A stretch of 64,000 bases of DNA, taken from assembly GCF_000224145.3 (NCBI RefSeq), contig NC_020166.2, positions 6,144,927 through 6,208,926 of the forward strand. Reading direction: 5' to 3'. The position numbers and the translations under genes were made by a program. The notes beneath the pieces are model-generated. The model did not search any database, had not been told where the DNA came from, and was given only the letters and a program-made list of their open reading frames with translations. The stretch is from Ciona intestinalis. Its lineage: Eukaryota > Chordata > Ascidiacea > Phlebobranchia > Cionidae. Shown here one piece after another: positions 28,801 through 40,550 of the stretch. Position 1 is the stretch's first letter; each line of letters starts with the position of its first letter.

Positions 28801-31800
28801 AAATCCGCTGATAGTTATCGCATACGAGCTCGGACAAACAGGTTCTTTTTGGTCGATCCGTTGGTTATAACAGTATACGAGCGAAACTTTTACGAGTTAT
28901 CGGAACGTGCCTCGATGTTTTCGCTGCACTGCGCGCCAGACCACTCGAATCCGTTACCATGCCACCCCATTGACGAGTCGGCCGCGTCGTTTTCAAACTT
29001 CAAGCGCTCACCCCGCATTCCGTAGTAAGAGTAGCTGCTTTTTGTGTCTTTTGTGTTGTTCGGTTGGACATCGAGAGGCCGTTTCGCGCGCCAAAATGGC
29101 AGTGGCGCGAAACTTAACGAACTTTGGTTCTTACCTCATCGCTTAACGATTTATCGAATTATACCCCTGGCCGTTTCAGTTCGTTTGCTCGTCGCAGGTT
29201 GTTTGTGGGCACTCTTACAACAACACTAGACAGTTGCTGCAGGCGATTGCTGCAAAACGTGTTGATTACATAAAGCCATTGCATTTTGTATGTGCGCTTT
29301 GCGGCATGAGAATGACAACACGACCATCTGTCGTTGTGAATGTACATTTAGCTCCGACAAGTTGTTTCGGTAACTCAAATTGTTTGGCTGTAACGTGTTA
29401 GTGCAAGTAACATGTACACACTGTTTCTGGTGGTTACCGCGTCTTCATAGAACTGTTACTCGCCCGATAGTCCAGTACACCGTTGCAGACTTATGCATTG
29501 AATTATTAATGCAAATGTGTCTGGCCGCCGAGCGACTGAGAGAGCCTTTGTATCTTTTATAAAGCGAGGACCAAACTATATGCTTCGTTGTGGCCACGCC
29601 CGCCCGTTACCCAGTACGACAGTTTGAACAGAACTACCGAACCATGTTTTTATCTGAACGCAGTATTAGCCATATGTATGCCTCCCGCGAATACCATCGA
29701 AAGGAAACTGCAGAGAGCCAGTGGACTCATATGACTCTGCTGCAGTGCGTGCAACACACGAGTTTCTGTTCCTGTGTATTGATGCAGCACCGGTTCCCGG
29801 AACATGTTATTGTAGCGCATAACCAGTGGTCCAAAGCGCACGATTCATGATTTATAAACTGTCGGTGCCACAAATTTATGAATGGCGTGGTAATATTTCA
29901 CCGACCGTCGGATGTGCATATACACAACAAGAAGCGTCGAGCGTGGATGCTCTTTGCGCGCGAGGAAGTGCGTATTGCGTTACGTTCCACGAACTGCCCC
30001 GAGCCACCATTGTATATACAGTCAGCCATCTCCTCCGTTATTTATCCTGCAGTATTCGATCTGTATGCAAGGGACCTCCGATAACCCGACGTTTGTTAAA
30101 TGCGACGCTCGCGCCGTAACTTCTTCCGCTGTCACTTCTTGGAAGCAAGTGCTTCACCAGTCCGGAAACACAACATCCTCGATTGCGCTGCGTATGCCCC
30201 AACCCGCACTTTGTGCCGGCCATTCAAACCGGCCAATCCTGTGTTGCCCCGGATATGCTCTAGATGCGTCATAGCCGGCCGTTACATTTTGCCTCTATTT
30301 CGCCTCCACGTCTGCGCCCAGTCATGTTTTGACGCCACAGCATTCAACGAGGAAGCTTCTGTTTAGCTCTGGTTGTTTTGATACCTTAAACGCCTGCCGC
30401 TCTTTGATTTGCATATAGAACGAACAAAGCCTTCCTGATGCCTCACATGGTTGAATTCTCCCGTTCGAAAACTCGTCGCGTCTCGGTTTGCGCTGTTGAG
30501 GCAAAAATAGAAGCAATTTTGCTTTGTTTAGGAAAACCTGTGGGAGTGGTCGGAAATTCCAGTTGATCAAGTGGAAAAGAGTTAAAAGAAACAGCTGTGT
30601 ATTGTTTCGTTGCTCTTTGAGCATGTGATCATCTATATTCTAAATAATCCATGGGAAATTTGCCGCTAAACAACATATTAGTCACCCACTCATCTTAGGC
30701 CGCATTCCGCGCGTTCTTGGCTTTTTCGAACACTCCAAAAACCGTCGCAGTTCTTGTTATGTTATTTCACGTGAAAGACGGTGTGAGTTGATTTCTTTCT
30801 TACTCTTAAGTGTGAGACCTAGAGATGTTCGCCTTTTTAGGCAACACCCTTTTTCTTCCCCGCGCATTCTTCGCGAGCCATCGAAAGTGCGCAATAGTCC
30901 AAATTACTCCGGTAGGAAGAACTGGCCTGCAGGAGTCGCCGTTAAAAAAAACAATAATAACAATGCACGTGCAGGCGCCCCTTGCGAACCAATTGTCCAT
31001 GCAATCTTGTTGTATTACAGCAAGCCGATTATCGTAATCCACGATCGTTTCGTGGTGGAAACAGCAATTAACTGGATTGGTGAACTGCTTTATTAATTTT
31101 CGAATCGGAACGAACTCGGATTTTCCGTCAGATTAGAAGGACCAATCGCCATTGTTCGCTTGTTTCTGACGGCGCCTAATTGGCCTGGTAAAAATGCGTG
31201 CCTTCACGGCCTACTTCACATTATACCACCGATTAGAAGAGCCGAGTGTGGGAACGTTCCACGAATCATGCAACCTTTACTAGGCGCGAGGTCGTTTCCC
31301 CGATGTTCAAGGTGGTCGTTTTCATTCCGATCTTGTTGACTTAGCCTCCAGATTGTCCAAGCAACCTTTCGGTCGTTTGAACGTAACGTGTGCGTTCGCC
31401 CAGCCACGATTTGGGGTCGTGAGAAAGGAAGCTTCTCTCGTATTTTCCGTTCAAAGAAACAGCGTGAACAAGTCGTAAGGCGATCAAATACTTCCGTCTA
31501 ATATCAGACGGCGTTCGTAATCCGCTTCAAAATTAAACTGGGCAACCCTCGGCGCCTCGTCACGAGGATGTCGGTGAGAACAAAGCAGTTCCGAGAATTG
31601 GCCAGGGCCGTTGTCATGGGTTATCCTTAGAGGTTGATATCATGGAAGCCCACGATGATAGAGGCTTCTGTACATGACTCATTTCTAGTTCTCGTGGCCA
31701 ACCTCACTTAGCAACGTTAAGTCGCTCAAGGAAATTCGTCTGCTATATTTAGCCCCTATCGTGATTAGGCTTTTCTCTTGCTTGTAAATTCCTGGAGTCC

Positions 31801-34800
31801 CTGTGCTCGACATATTTGCAGGTATTGCGCAATTGTGACAAGGACCTTCCCGAGTTACTGTAAATGAATTCAAGCCATGTATGCAATAGGAAATCACGTA
31901 AATGGAGAGGTCGCACCGAGTGCTTGACCAGATGCGTTCAACATTCGTTAAGTGCCATCCACGGCTGACTCTTCTTGCTACAGGGACATTTTTTCTGAAA
32001 GAATGCCGCTGTGTTTGCAGACGGAAGGTTTAAGCCATATGTAGAGAGTACGCGATCTTTTCCGCCAGGAAAACGTGCACTGCATCGCAACCTGTATCTA
32101 GGCCGTAGACTGTCTGCCATGGAAGCAATGTGGAAACCATCCCGACCAGCGGCGTTTCCGTTCACATCTCGGCATCTCTGGCCACGTTTGCTCAGAGTAT
32201 AGTCAACTGGTGCGCCGTGCGAAAGCCGGATATCCTGGTGGGTTCGCTTCACCTCGTCCGTGAAGTGCGCAGCAATAGCTACGTGTGGATGCGGTCGTTA
32301 TGGTCGATAGGGAGTGCATTGTCTGGCAATGAACTTGGATGTTGCGAAACAGCGTAGAACTGAATGGCTCATCTTTAGACTTTGTAACAGCCCACGCATC
32401 TAACACGGGTCGTGATATTAGTTCCCCCCTTTTTCCAGCTCTTATCGCACGAACACACGCCTCAGCAACAGAAAGTTATTCACTATCCCGCGAAAGACGT
32501 CACAATGCGACCCTTTGACGTCTCTACGCCTATTTACTCAAACGTGGTTGTGGTTCCCATACTTTTACAGGGCAGCGAAAGCTCGTGAAACCTTAAGTCC
32601 TTAAACATACGTTTCTTTGATGGACGTAGGCTGAGAAGGTATCTACAACACGCAACGCGGGGGCTTATTTCTTTTTATATATCTGTGACGTACATCTGAT
32701 CACTGTGACCACAAAGCCATCAAAGAAATGTGTTTCCAATACGTCAAGTGTTCGTTTTCCTCTGGGGCCATAGTCCAATTATTCAAGGCGAGCGTGGACA
32801 TATCCATTACGCATTGGGCCGCAATTCAATTTCGCGACCTGAGGATGGCAATTAAGACGGTCTTAGATTGCGCTTATCTTTTCGAAGTGATCGAAGAACT
32901 AATATCAGGACACAGGAGCCGACGTATCGACCCGCCATCACTTGAAATGAATGCTTCGGCGAGCGTCTGAAATTAAGATTGATTGGACATTCAACCGAGG
33001 CTTCAGTCGGCACGCGGCCGCCGCGGTTACAACCCAAACGCCACGCTACCATGTTTCGACCTCGTGTATCACATTCTCGAGCAAAGTTGCCACGCCAGTC
33101 TTAAACGGCGGGGACAACCCGTGATATCTCGGGCTGAGTAAACCCGATCGGCGCTCTCTCTGGGATTCGTACGTGCCTGGCATTCCGACATGCAGAGAAG
33201 GAGCTGCGTCACGGCACCTTCATTCTATCTCAATGGCGTCATCGTCTTATCATCAAACTCGCTAGTTTACCAACCATAGCCAACCTAGATAAATCCGCAA
33301 CGTTTCATTGATTAGCAAATCGTTTGAAAGGCGGTGCCAAGTAATGGTAGATCAGCCCATGCCTTGCCCACGGGATTATAATTGGGAGGGAGTCGTAACT
33401 CCGCGTGTTTATGCGCCCAAGTGTTAAGTAATCACCCCTTCGTTGACCTTTGTTGCAAAAGCGAAACACCTGCAGCTTTAAGAGTGCAATCGTACCAGGT
33501 GTGTAGGTACATAAGCCTGTACCACGCAAGCTGCGTCCTTGATGAAGGCAAACAAGCTATATTTACAGTAGTTTGATAAAGCTCATGACGACCTGCCTGG
33601 TCCAAGCTATTCCCACATTGAAGCGTCTGAAATTAGATCTCATTATCAGCATAGTGACGTTGGTCGACGTCATGCCGTTCTATTTTTTACCGCGAGAAAA
33701 AGTCGTATCGTCTTTTACGAAAAACTTTCCGTCACAAGGCAAACATTTATTGATTATATTCTATATGTAGTAACATGTGTGCTCGGAATATTCGGATGGT
33801 TGTGTTTCACTGTGTGAGTCCTCCTGTATGCAGATCAAACACATGGTAGCCGGTAAAGCTGTCCTGGGAATTAAATTGGTGATGGAAGGGCCAGCGGCTG
33901 CCATTTGGTCCCGCGAACTGGTAATCCATATTCGGCTCTAAGTTCGAGAGGACGCGCGCATAACACTTCAGAACAATCACGCGAATTTATAGCACATTAC
34001 GTAACGTCTTCCCAGCCACTGGCCGCGACAAAAAATCCTCTTTTCCTGCACGTCGAAGGCGAGCGTGCAGCGTACCTGAGCAAGCTTCTTTGTCTCGAAT
34101 TGGTGCTTTCCCACCTTACCACTTTCGACCCGCTGAAACGGTGACGTAATGCTTCTAGCTTTGTGTTTAATGCTGGTCCCCTTGATGACTTCGATCTGTA
34201 TGCAAGCCGCAGGAGCTGAAGTCATTCAGCTTCCAGCACTGCCACGATTTTAAGATTACGTAATCGTTGCCAAGTGTTATTTTTCGCTGCCATTCGTCAG
34301 TTAAAACTCCCTGAATCGCATGCGCAGCACTGTCACTGCTCGCCTACATCAATTATGCATGGTACAGTCATCTTAAAAGAGTAAAATAAGAGCGACTGGA
34401 AATTTCGTTCCGTTTCTTCCATTGTAGTACGCATCGGTGTTATTGGTTTGTTGTCTGTGTCCCCCGTAGTAACAGGGCGTTGTATACTGCCGATAAAGTC
34501 GAGCCCTGTGACTCACCGACCGATCACGCATACAAGAGTATGTGGAAACTCCGTGTTATTATACATTGAGCTCTGTTTTTGACAAGTTTTAAAGCAGAGT
34601 GGCCTGTCTCGCGGCAATTGCGTGTGAAACAAGATATCTCGGGAGTCGACTGTAACTGGCAGCTGCCAGCGCCAGCTGCATGATTAGCAGAAAGTAATGC
34701 CCTTTCCAGCAGTCGTATCTTATCATATCGTTTTCTTCGGTTCCGCTGCACGGCCAAGTCTCGCCAAGCAGAAGTAAACATTTGTTCGTAAAGCCGACCG

Positions 34801-37800
34801 TACCGATGTGCACCTATTGCCCACTCCTCTTGCCTCAAGCAACTTAGGCGGGCCGGTTTATGTCGGTTCAAAGCGGCCCGGCCTGACTCCCGTTCTGTCT
34901 GGCTCGACCGCAATGCAATTCGCCTGACCTCTCTCATGTGGTGGGATGTTAATCACAAACGAGAAATTGTAATGCGATATGCCAGTTATTTCGTGCAGTG
35001 TAACTGCTTCGAAGAGCCTGCGGCAAAAGCGCTCGCTCACCGTCGGAATGTTGGTGAGCTGACGGCGGCAAAATAGTTAGCATTCTTTTCCACCCCGAAG
35101 AACATCTATGCGTGACCCACGCACGACTCCACCCTGCCCGATACGTCATTCGCACCAAATTTGTTTCCAACGTGGTCCTGAATTACCATTTGCTCCCAGC
35201 AGACCGTAGACGCACATTTAATTACGCATATCGTTTCTCGATCGGCGATTGCTCATTAATCGAGCTGTGCGCTGGAATGTAAAATTTCTTTGAAGTGCTC
35301 GCGCGCATTGATTTCCAGTCAATTAGNNNNNNNNNNNNNNNNNNNNNNNNNNNNNNNNNNNNNNNNNNNNNNNNNNNNNNNNNNNNNNNNNNNNNNNNNN
35401 NNNNNNNNNNNNNNNNNNNNNNNNNNNNNNNNNNNNNNNNNNNNNNNNNNNTCTCGCGGCAATTGGCGTGTAAACAAGATATTTCCGGAAGTCGACTGAA
35501 ATAGGCAACTGCCAGCGCCAAGCTGCATGATTAGCAGAAAGGTAATGCCTTTCCCAGCAGTGGTATCTTATCAAATCGTTTTCTTCGGTTCCGCTGCACG
35601 GCCAAGTCTCGCCAAGCAGAAGTAAACATTTGTTCGTAAAGCCGACCGTACCGATGTGCACATATTGCCCACTCCTCTTGCCTCAAGCAACTTAGGCGGG
35701 CCGGTTTATGTCGGTTCAAAGCGGCCCGGCCTGACTCCCGTTCTGTCTGGCTCGACCGCAATGCAATTCGCCTGACCTCTCTCATGTGGTGGGATGTTAA
35801 TCACAAACGAGAAATTGTAATGCGATATGCCAGTTATTTCGTGCAGTGTAACTGCTTCGAAGAGCCTGCGGCAAAAGCGCTCGCTCACCGTCGGAATGTT
35901 GGTGAGCTGACGGCGGCAAAATAGTTAGCATTCTTTTCCACCCCGAAGAACATCTATGCGTGACCCACGCACGACTCCACCCTGCCCGATACGTCATTCG
36001 CACCAAATTTGTTTCCAACGTGGTCCTGAATTACCATTTGCTCCCAGCAGACCGTAGACGCACATTTAATTACGCATATCGTTTCTCGATCGGCGATTGC
36101 TCATTAATCGAGCTGTGCGCTGGAATGTAAAATTTCTTTGAAGTGCTCGCGCGCATTGATTTCCAGTAAATTAGCAAACGACCGTTTTAGAAACTTTATA
36201 AATAGCAACACAGGATGTTTTTGATCGCTTCGTCGCACATAATAAGGACAACCAGACCCAGTTCATGGGCAGCCTTGACGACGGAAGCTTTTACACGGTG
36301 TTTGTAAAGGCGAGAGAAATAGTTATGTAACCCGATCCGATTAGCGAAACATACAGCATTAACTGGTCTAGTTTCACCCCCCCATGCAATTCCCACAGTT
36401 GCGCAACTTCGCAAAATCGAGTGTTTGACTGGGAGCTGATCCTTCTTGAATCTGCTCGTTTATGTGACCACATCCGCGTGTCGACGACGCCGATCAATAC
36501 CCGGATGTTGTCGCCCTTGAAATATTATTTTTATCGCGTCCCTCCCACGCAGCGTCCTCTCCAACACCACTTGCCGACTTCTACGGTTGCCCCAAACTTC
36601 CTGTAAACGCCAATCATACTTTGGAAATACTCGTGCCCTCTGACATACACAGCAGTTGTACGAGGTCAAATGTTGCAAATATTAAACAATGTACATTGAG
36701 ATTGAATTCGCCGTATGTCATTTTTAATATTGGACGGCAATTTCAAACGAAATCGACGTGCGCAATTAGTTATTGAGTCGAGCACTTAATTTTAAATCCA
36801 CTGCACTCGACCATCGTATGTCGTTATCGACCCTCAGTCGCCATGGCAACGTATTGAAATCTATTCACTTAAAATAGCGCGAAGCACTCGGGCTATTGTT
36901 TCCCGCGTCAACCCCACGGTCGATATTATGCTTAAGCGGTTTTAATCGTAACCTCCATCTCTAATTGTTCACCCGTAGTCCGGGTAGCGTATGGCGTCCA
37001 ATCCCCACGCCCTGTGCAAGCAGCTCCTTTAAGGGCGGCGCCGCAAATCTGCTTTCATTAAACTGGAACTTATTTCCTTACAGGAACCCGTGTCTACTCT
37101 CCTCCAGAATGGATCACGAAGCATCGCTACCACGGTCGTTCCGCTACCGTGTGGTCCCTCGGCATCCTTCTGTACGACATGGTGTGCGGTGATATCCCCT
37201 TCGAAAAAGACGAAGACATTGAAAACGCAAAAGTTCACTTCACGAGGCAGGTCTCACCAGGTAAGCCCCAACAACAACACTTTAGTAATTACGGATGGGC
37301 TCTATAGGGTTGCCCCCGCTAACAGATCGCCGTTGCAGTTTTCTAAAATGCATTTTCGTGTAAGTGAAAGGAGCATAACCACCGTTACATAAATAATGAA
37401 TCGTTAAACGGTTCGCCGTCGCTAGAACTTTACGATGGCGACGCGACTCGCTTGTTTACGTCGTGAGATCAATAGACGATGAGTGTTTAGCGACTGGCGG
37501 CAGGCTTTCATATTCGATGGCTGATTGCCGGGCTTGTAGTTCATCACCTGCCCACCAGCTGTCTCTAGCCCTTTGATGCGACACTCCATTTGGGATGGCG
37601 GGTGGCCGCAATTATATAACAGCAATAATATGTGCTTGCCACCTACAGCCAAATATTTTACAGCACCACTATTTTTTCAGGTTATGGAAAATTACTCTAA
37701 TTGCTATAAATATCAAATACCGCAATGACGTGGCTGTTTTATAGCGGTGGGCGCAGATAAACAGTGTTTTATTCGAACGGCTTCCGTATCTTTTGTGAGT

Positions 37801-38675
37801 CACTATATATTTGCATTACGTTGTGATAAATCGTCAATCGTCCGTCTGTGCGCGTAGTCTTAGCGTGTACGCCCAGTCGTTCAAAGCACGCGCTCCCAGC
37901 ATGTCTTTGATCGTAAGCGAGTATACCTTTCTCCTTTCTTTGTCCTTACTTCCGCGACGGTTGGCGTGAACAAAGACGAATGCCTGTGCGCTATTTCCGA
38001 TCCGTTTGAACCGCCCCAACTACCGCCCTTTCACTCGAACACGCGGCGGCGAATCGATGACTTCCAATTTCCTGCTTTGCCCGCGAATCATCAGAGCTCA
38101 GCTAAATCGCGCCAACCGAGTCCGTCCGCCCGTGTACTATAATTACAAAGTAAAAGTAGGAATTAAACGATGATCTCGCGTCCGGTTTTATCGCCACTCT
38201 CATGACTGAGATCTTTACTCTTTCTGTAAAATCGTAACGAATCAACGTCAATCACAGAGCGGATATACCGACCAACCACTCCCGGAAAATCGCGGTCGCG
38301 ATTCCGGGTAATCACTAGCTTTATCACGATGTAGTTAATCGCCGGCGCCGACCGCCGGATTTTGTTGGAGGTACCAACCTAATATTTATCCTCTTTTTCA
38401 GAATGCGAAGACCTCATTCGATCCTTACTTTCCTTCCGACCTGCAGATCGCCCCACCATAGAACAAATCATGGTGCATTCCTGGATCTTAAAAGGCGACT
38501 TTATTTCAAGGTAAATAACATACCCAAAATGCTTTAAAATCCCACATGTATTCATCAAATCTAATTCATTTTTCTACATTCCAGACACTGCGGTACCGTC
38601 GGCAGCCACATAAGAACTAGCTCCGAATGTTCGGACGGTGGCAGCTCAACCGACAGCACGGAAAGCTTCAAATAA
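22873..38675 (+). CDS. pim: PIM-family serine/threonine kinase, 7 exons, 326 aa
   Basis: Constitutively active kinase acting in cell growth and survival. Exons: 22873-22960, 23029-23180, 23261-23467, 23542-23698, 37084-37260, 38402-38510, 38585-38675. They total 981 nt, all in phase with GT-AG sites; human PIM1 is 313 aa. Motifs in order are [22 protein letters not shown], the PIM-specific hinge [33 protein letters not shown] and [10 protein letters not shown]. The [19 protein letters not shown] block is almost the same as human PIM1. The ERPEP hinge, where proline removes a usual ATP hydrogen bond, sets this family apart from other CAMK kinases. Intron 4 is 13.4 kb and splits the activation segment just after DFG; every other intron is about 1.1 kb or shorter. 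The serine-rich tail ends [12 protein letters not shown]1, 2 or 3 identity cannot be assigned. Confidence 0.95.
23699..37083 (+). other. pim intron 4, long and GC-rich
   Basis: 13.4 kb with no exon that I recognise. By eye its base make-up is much closer to even than the AT-rich flanks, and it lacks the SINE and MITE copies found throughout the rest of the window. Open frames up to 137 codons occur, but they overlap in several frames, as expected by chance in GC-rich DNA. One duplicated block next to an assembly gap is listed separately. Confidence 0.6.
34607..36174 (+). repeat. near-identical direct duplication around an assembly gap
   Basis: 34607-35326 and 35452-36174 are almost the same sequence, offset by about 845-848 bp, with a 125-bp N run exactly between them. 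The few differences cluster beside the gap at the start of the second copy (extra or missing single bases). That pattern fits a contig-end overlap or two alleles laid end to end better than a true tandem repeat. Confidence 0.85.
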
Positions 38676-39762
38676 GTCCGCGGGGTCTCACCCGAAGTGA
38701 CACTTATAGCGGCTGCTCGTCGCGTTGTTACCGACCAAGTCGGCAAGCGCGGTGCAATCAGTGAAGCTGCTTACAACCTCAACACGTGCCAGTAAGCATA
38801 CAGACCCCCAAACGGTGCTCTGAGATCTTGAAATTGAATCCAATAGGTGCATACGAAATTGAATTCGCATATTCATACCTAAAAAGTCATCAGAGTTCTC
38901 ATCCGCCACTCACATTCCGGGTGCTTCGGTTCCTCAACAATTCGACAGCGACCCCGCCAGGATTGGGCCACACAATATTTATTTTCTTTATTTATTTGTT
39001 TGTTTATTTTCTCTTTTATTATAAGTTGTTATTCGTACCTAACCGCTGGCGAGTCAATAGCACCGCGAGTTCTGTCGAAAGCGGTTTCTTCTCGTATATA
39101 TATTTTTGGTTAACTATTTATTATTTATTTTGTTGTTTTTCCTTTTAAACGTTTTCTTCTTCAGTCGTCACCTCTGCCGCTGCGAATGTTTCGCTTTTGA
39201 ACTATTCCCAGAACAATAAACATAACCACTGGCAGCAAATTTGCTTTATAGCTAGTCTTGCATGCGATAACAACACAAAATCAGATTTACTCAATGTGGT
39301 CTATTGGCCGATCTTTCATTCGTTACAAACCCGATTGCTTGCGCGCCTCGTAACTGTTGCCGTCGATTTTAATGAATCCAATTCCGTATGTGTACTATAC
39401 GCCAATTTCTTTCCCGCCCAGCGCACAACAATTTTTTAATTAAGCAATTTTCGGGATCTTACCATTCAGAAAATGTTGCCGGTGTATTTTGGTTTGTCAA
39501 GTTTTGCTTTTGTTCTCGGATGGTTCGTATGTTTAACGTTGTCGCCGTGATGTTTCTGTTTTTGCCTTCGTCCCTGCGGTATTGTTATATTGCTTATTTA
39601 TTAATGGAAATACAACACACACAAACAAGGAATATTGGATCTTGTTTTATGTTGATGAATGGATGGTTAAGCAGAATTCTGAAATATGGTTAGGGACATC
39701 GACCTACCGATACAGAAAGATAACTATATTTCCTTCTGTATCTGAGACTGCAAACAATTAAT
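38676..39762 (+). other. pim 3' flank, no further gene seen
   Basis: AT-rich and T-rich. An aataaa hexamer near 39214 could serve pim polyadenylation. No exon was recognised. Confidence 0.4.
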
Positions 39763-40267
39763 AATATAGTAGAGTGCGGAACGATGGGACACCCTTGGCA
39801 CATATTATATTATCCAACTATCCTGGTTGTCTTTTAAGCTGCCATAATATGGTTTTAAATGAAAAAAATATCGTTTTAAGCTTATATATCGTTGGTTGGA
39901 CATAGACAGTTATTGCACTCAACCAACGTTGTTTAGTGGGGTGGGGGAAGATGGGACAACTTTTTATTCTATTTTTTCGTCGCATTTGGTAGTAAACAAA
40001 GAACATTCAAAGAAATGTAGTTTACTTCGAGTGTGGAATTAGCCACTAGGAAATCTGTTGCTATATATAGCCTACTATAATTAGTGTGAGGGAATATGGG
40101 AAAACTGTTTACACTTTTATCGCGTCCCATTTGGTAGTAAAAAGAACATTCAAAGAATTATAAAACCGTACACCCACAACCCCCATTGACCGCTGTTAGT
40201 TGTTCAGTGATATTTTGATACTATATGCGCAAAATGTGTCAAGTCTCCCCCACCAACATACTACATA
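39763..40267. mobile_element. cluster of GATGGGAC-type MITE pieces upstream of SLC43A3-like copy 1
   Basis: Begins tatagtagagtgcggaacga and ends gtctcccccaccaacatact, with an inner end at about 39938-39957 (ggggtgggggaagatgggac). The inner block (tttggtagtaaa, acattcaaag) occurs twice, so at least two copies are nested or broken. A short piece of SLC43A3-like coding sequence lies between them at 40022-40069. Confidence 0.6.
40022..40069 (+). pseudogene. 48-bp fragment of SLC43A3-like coding sequence
   Basis: ttacttcgagtgtg, attagccactagg and ctgttgctatatata occur here in the same order and spacing as in the transporter gene at 41650-41697, which encodes VTSSVTLATRRAVAIYI. A handful of bases differ. 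It keeps the cttcgagtg of copy 1 (copy 2 has cttcaagtg). It sits between pieces of MITE and cannot code for anything by itself. Confidence 0.75.
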
Positions 40268-40550
40268 TAAATCCTTTATGTGGGTGATGTCTTTTGATAT
40301 CATATAAGAAACCTGCTTAGGAAGTATAACGTTCCCTATCGTTCACAATAGTTTTGTCTTTATTCGATCAACATGATTTAAACGTTGCGAAAACACCAAC
40401 TTATGTCTAAGCTTAAAACAATGTTTGTTTGTTTATCACAGTGACTAAATAAACTAATTAGTGCGTTAATTATTACTTTGCTGTGTGTGATGCAATATCA
40501 TATCGCATTGTTTCGGGTGCTGCTTCTGGAAACATATACAGCAGCAGTTA

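Noticed and set aside
29826-30366. Three overlapping plus frames of 88-120 codons in the pim intron
   Set aside because: Mutually overlapping, no motif, composition follows local GC; treated as chance.
34524-34937. 137-codon minus-strand frame in the pim intron
   Set aside because: No recognisable domain; only part recurs in the second block and overlapping frames are open too, as expected in GC-rich DNA.
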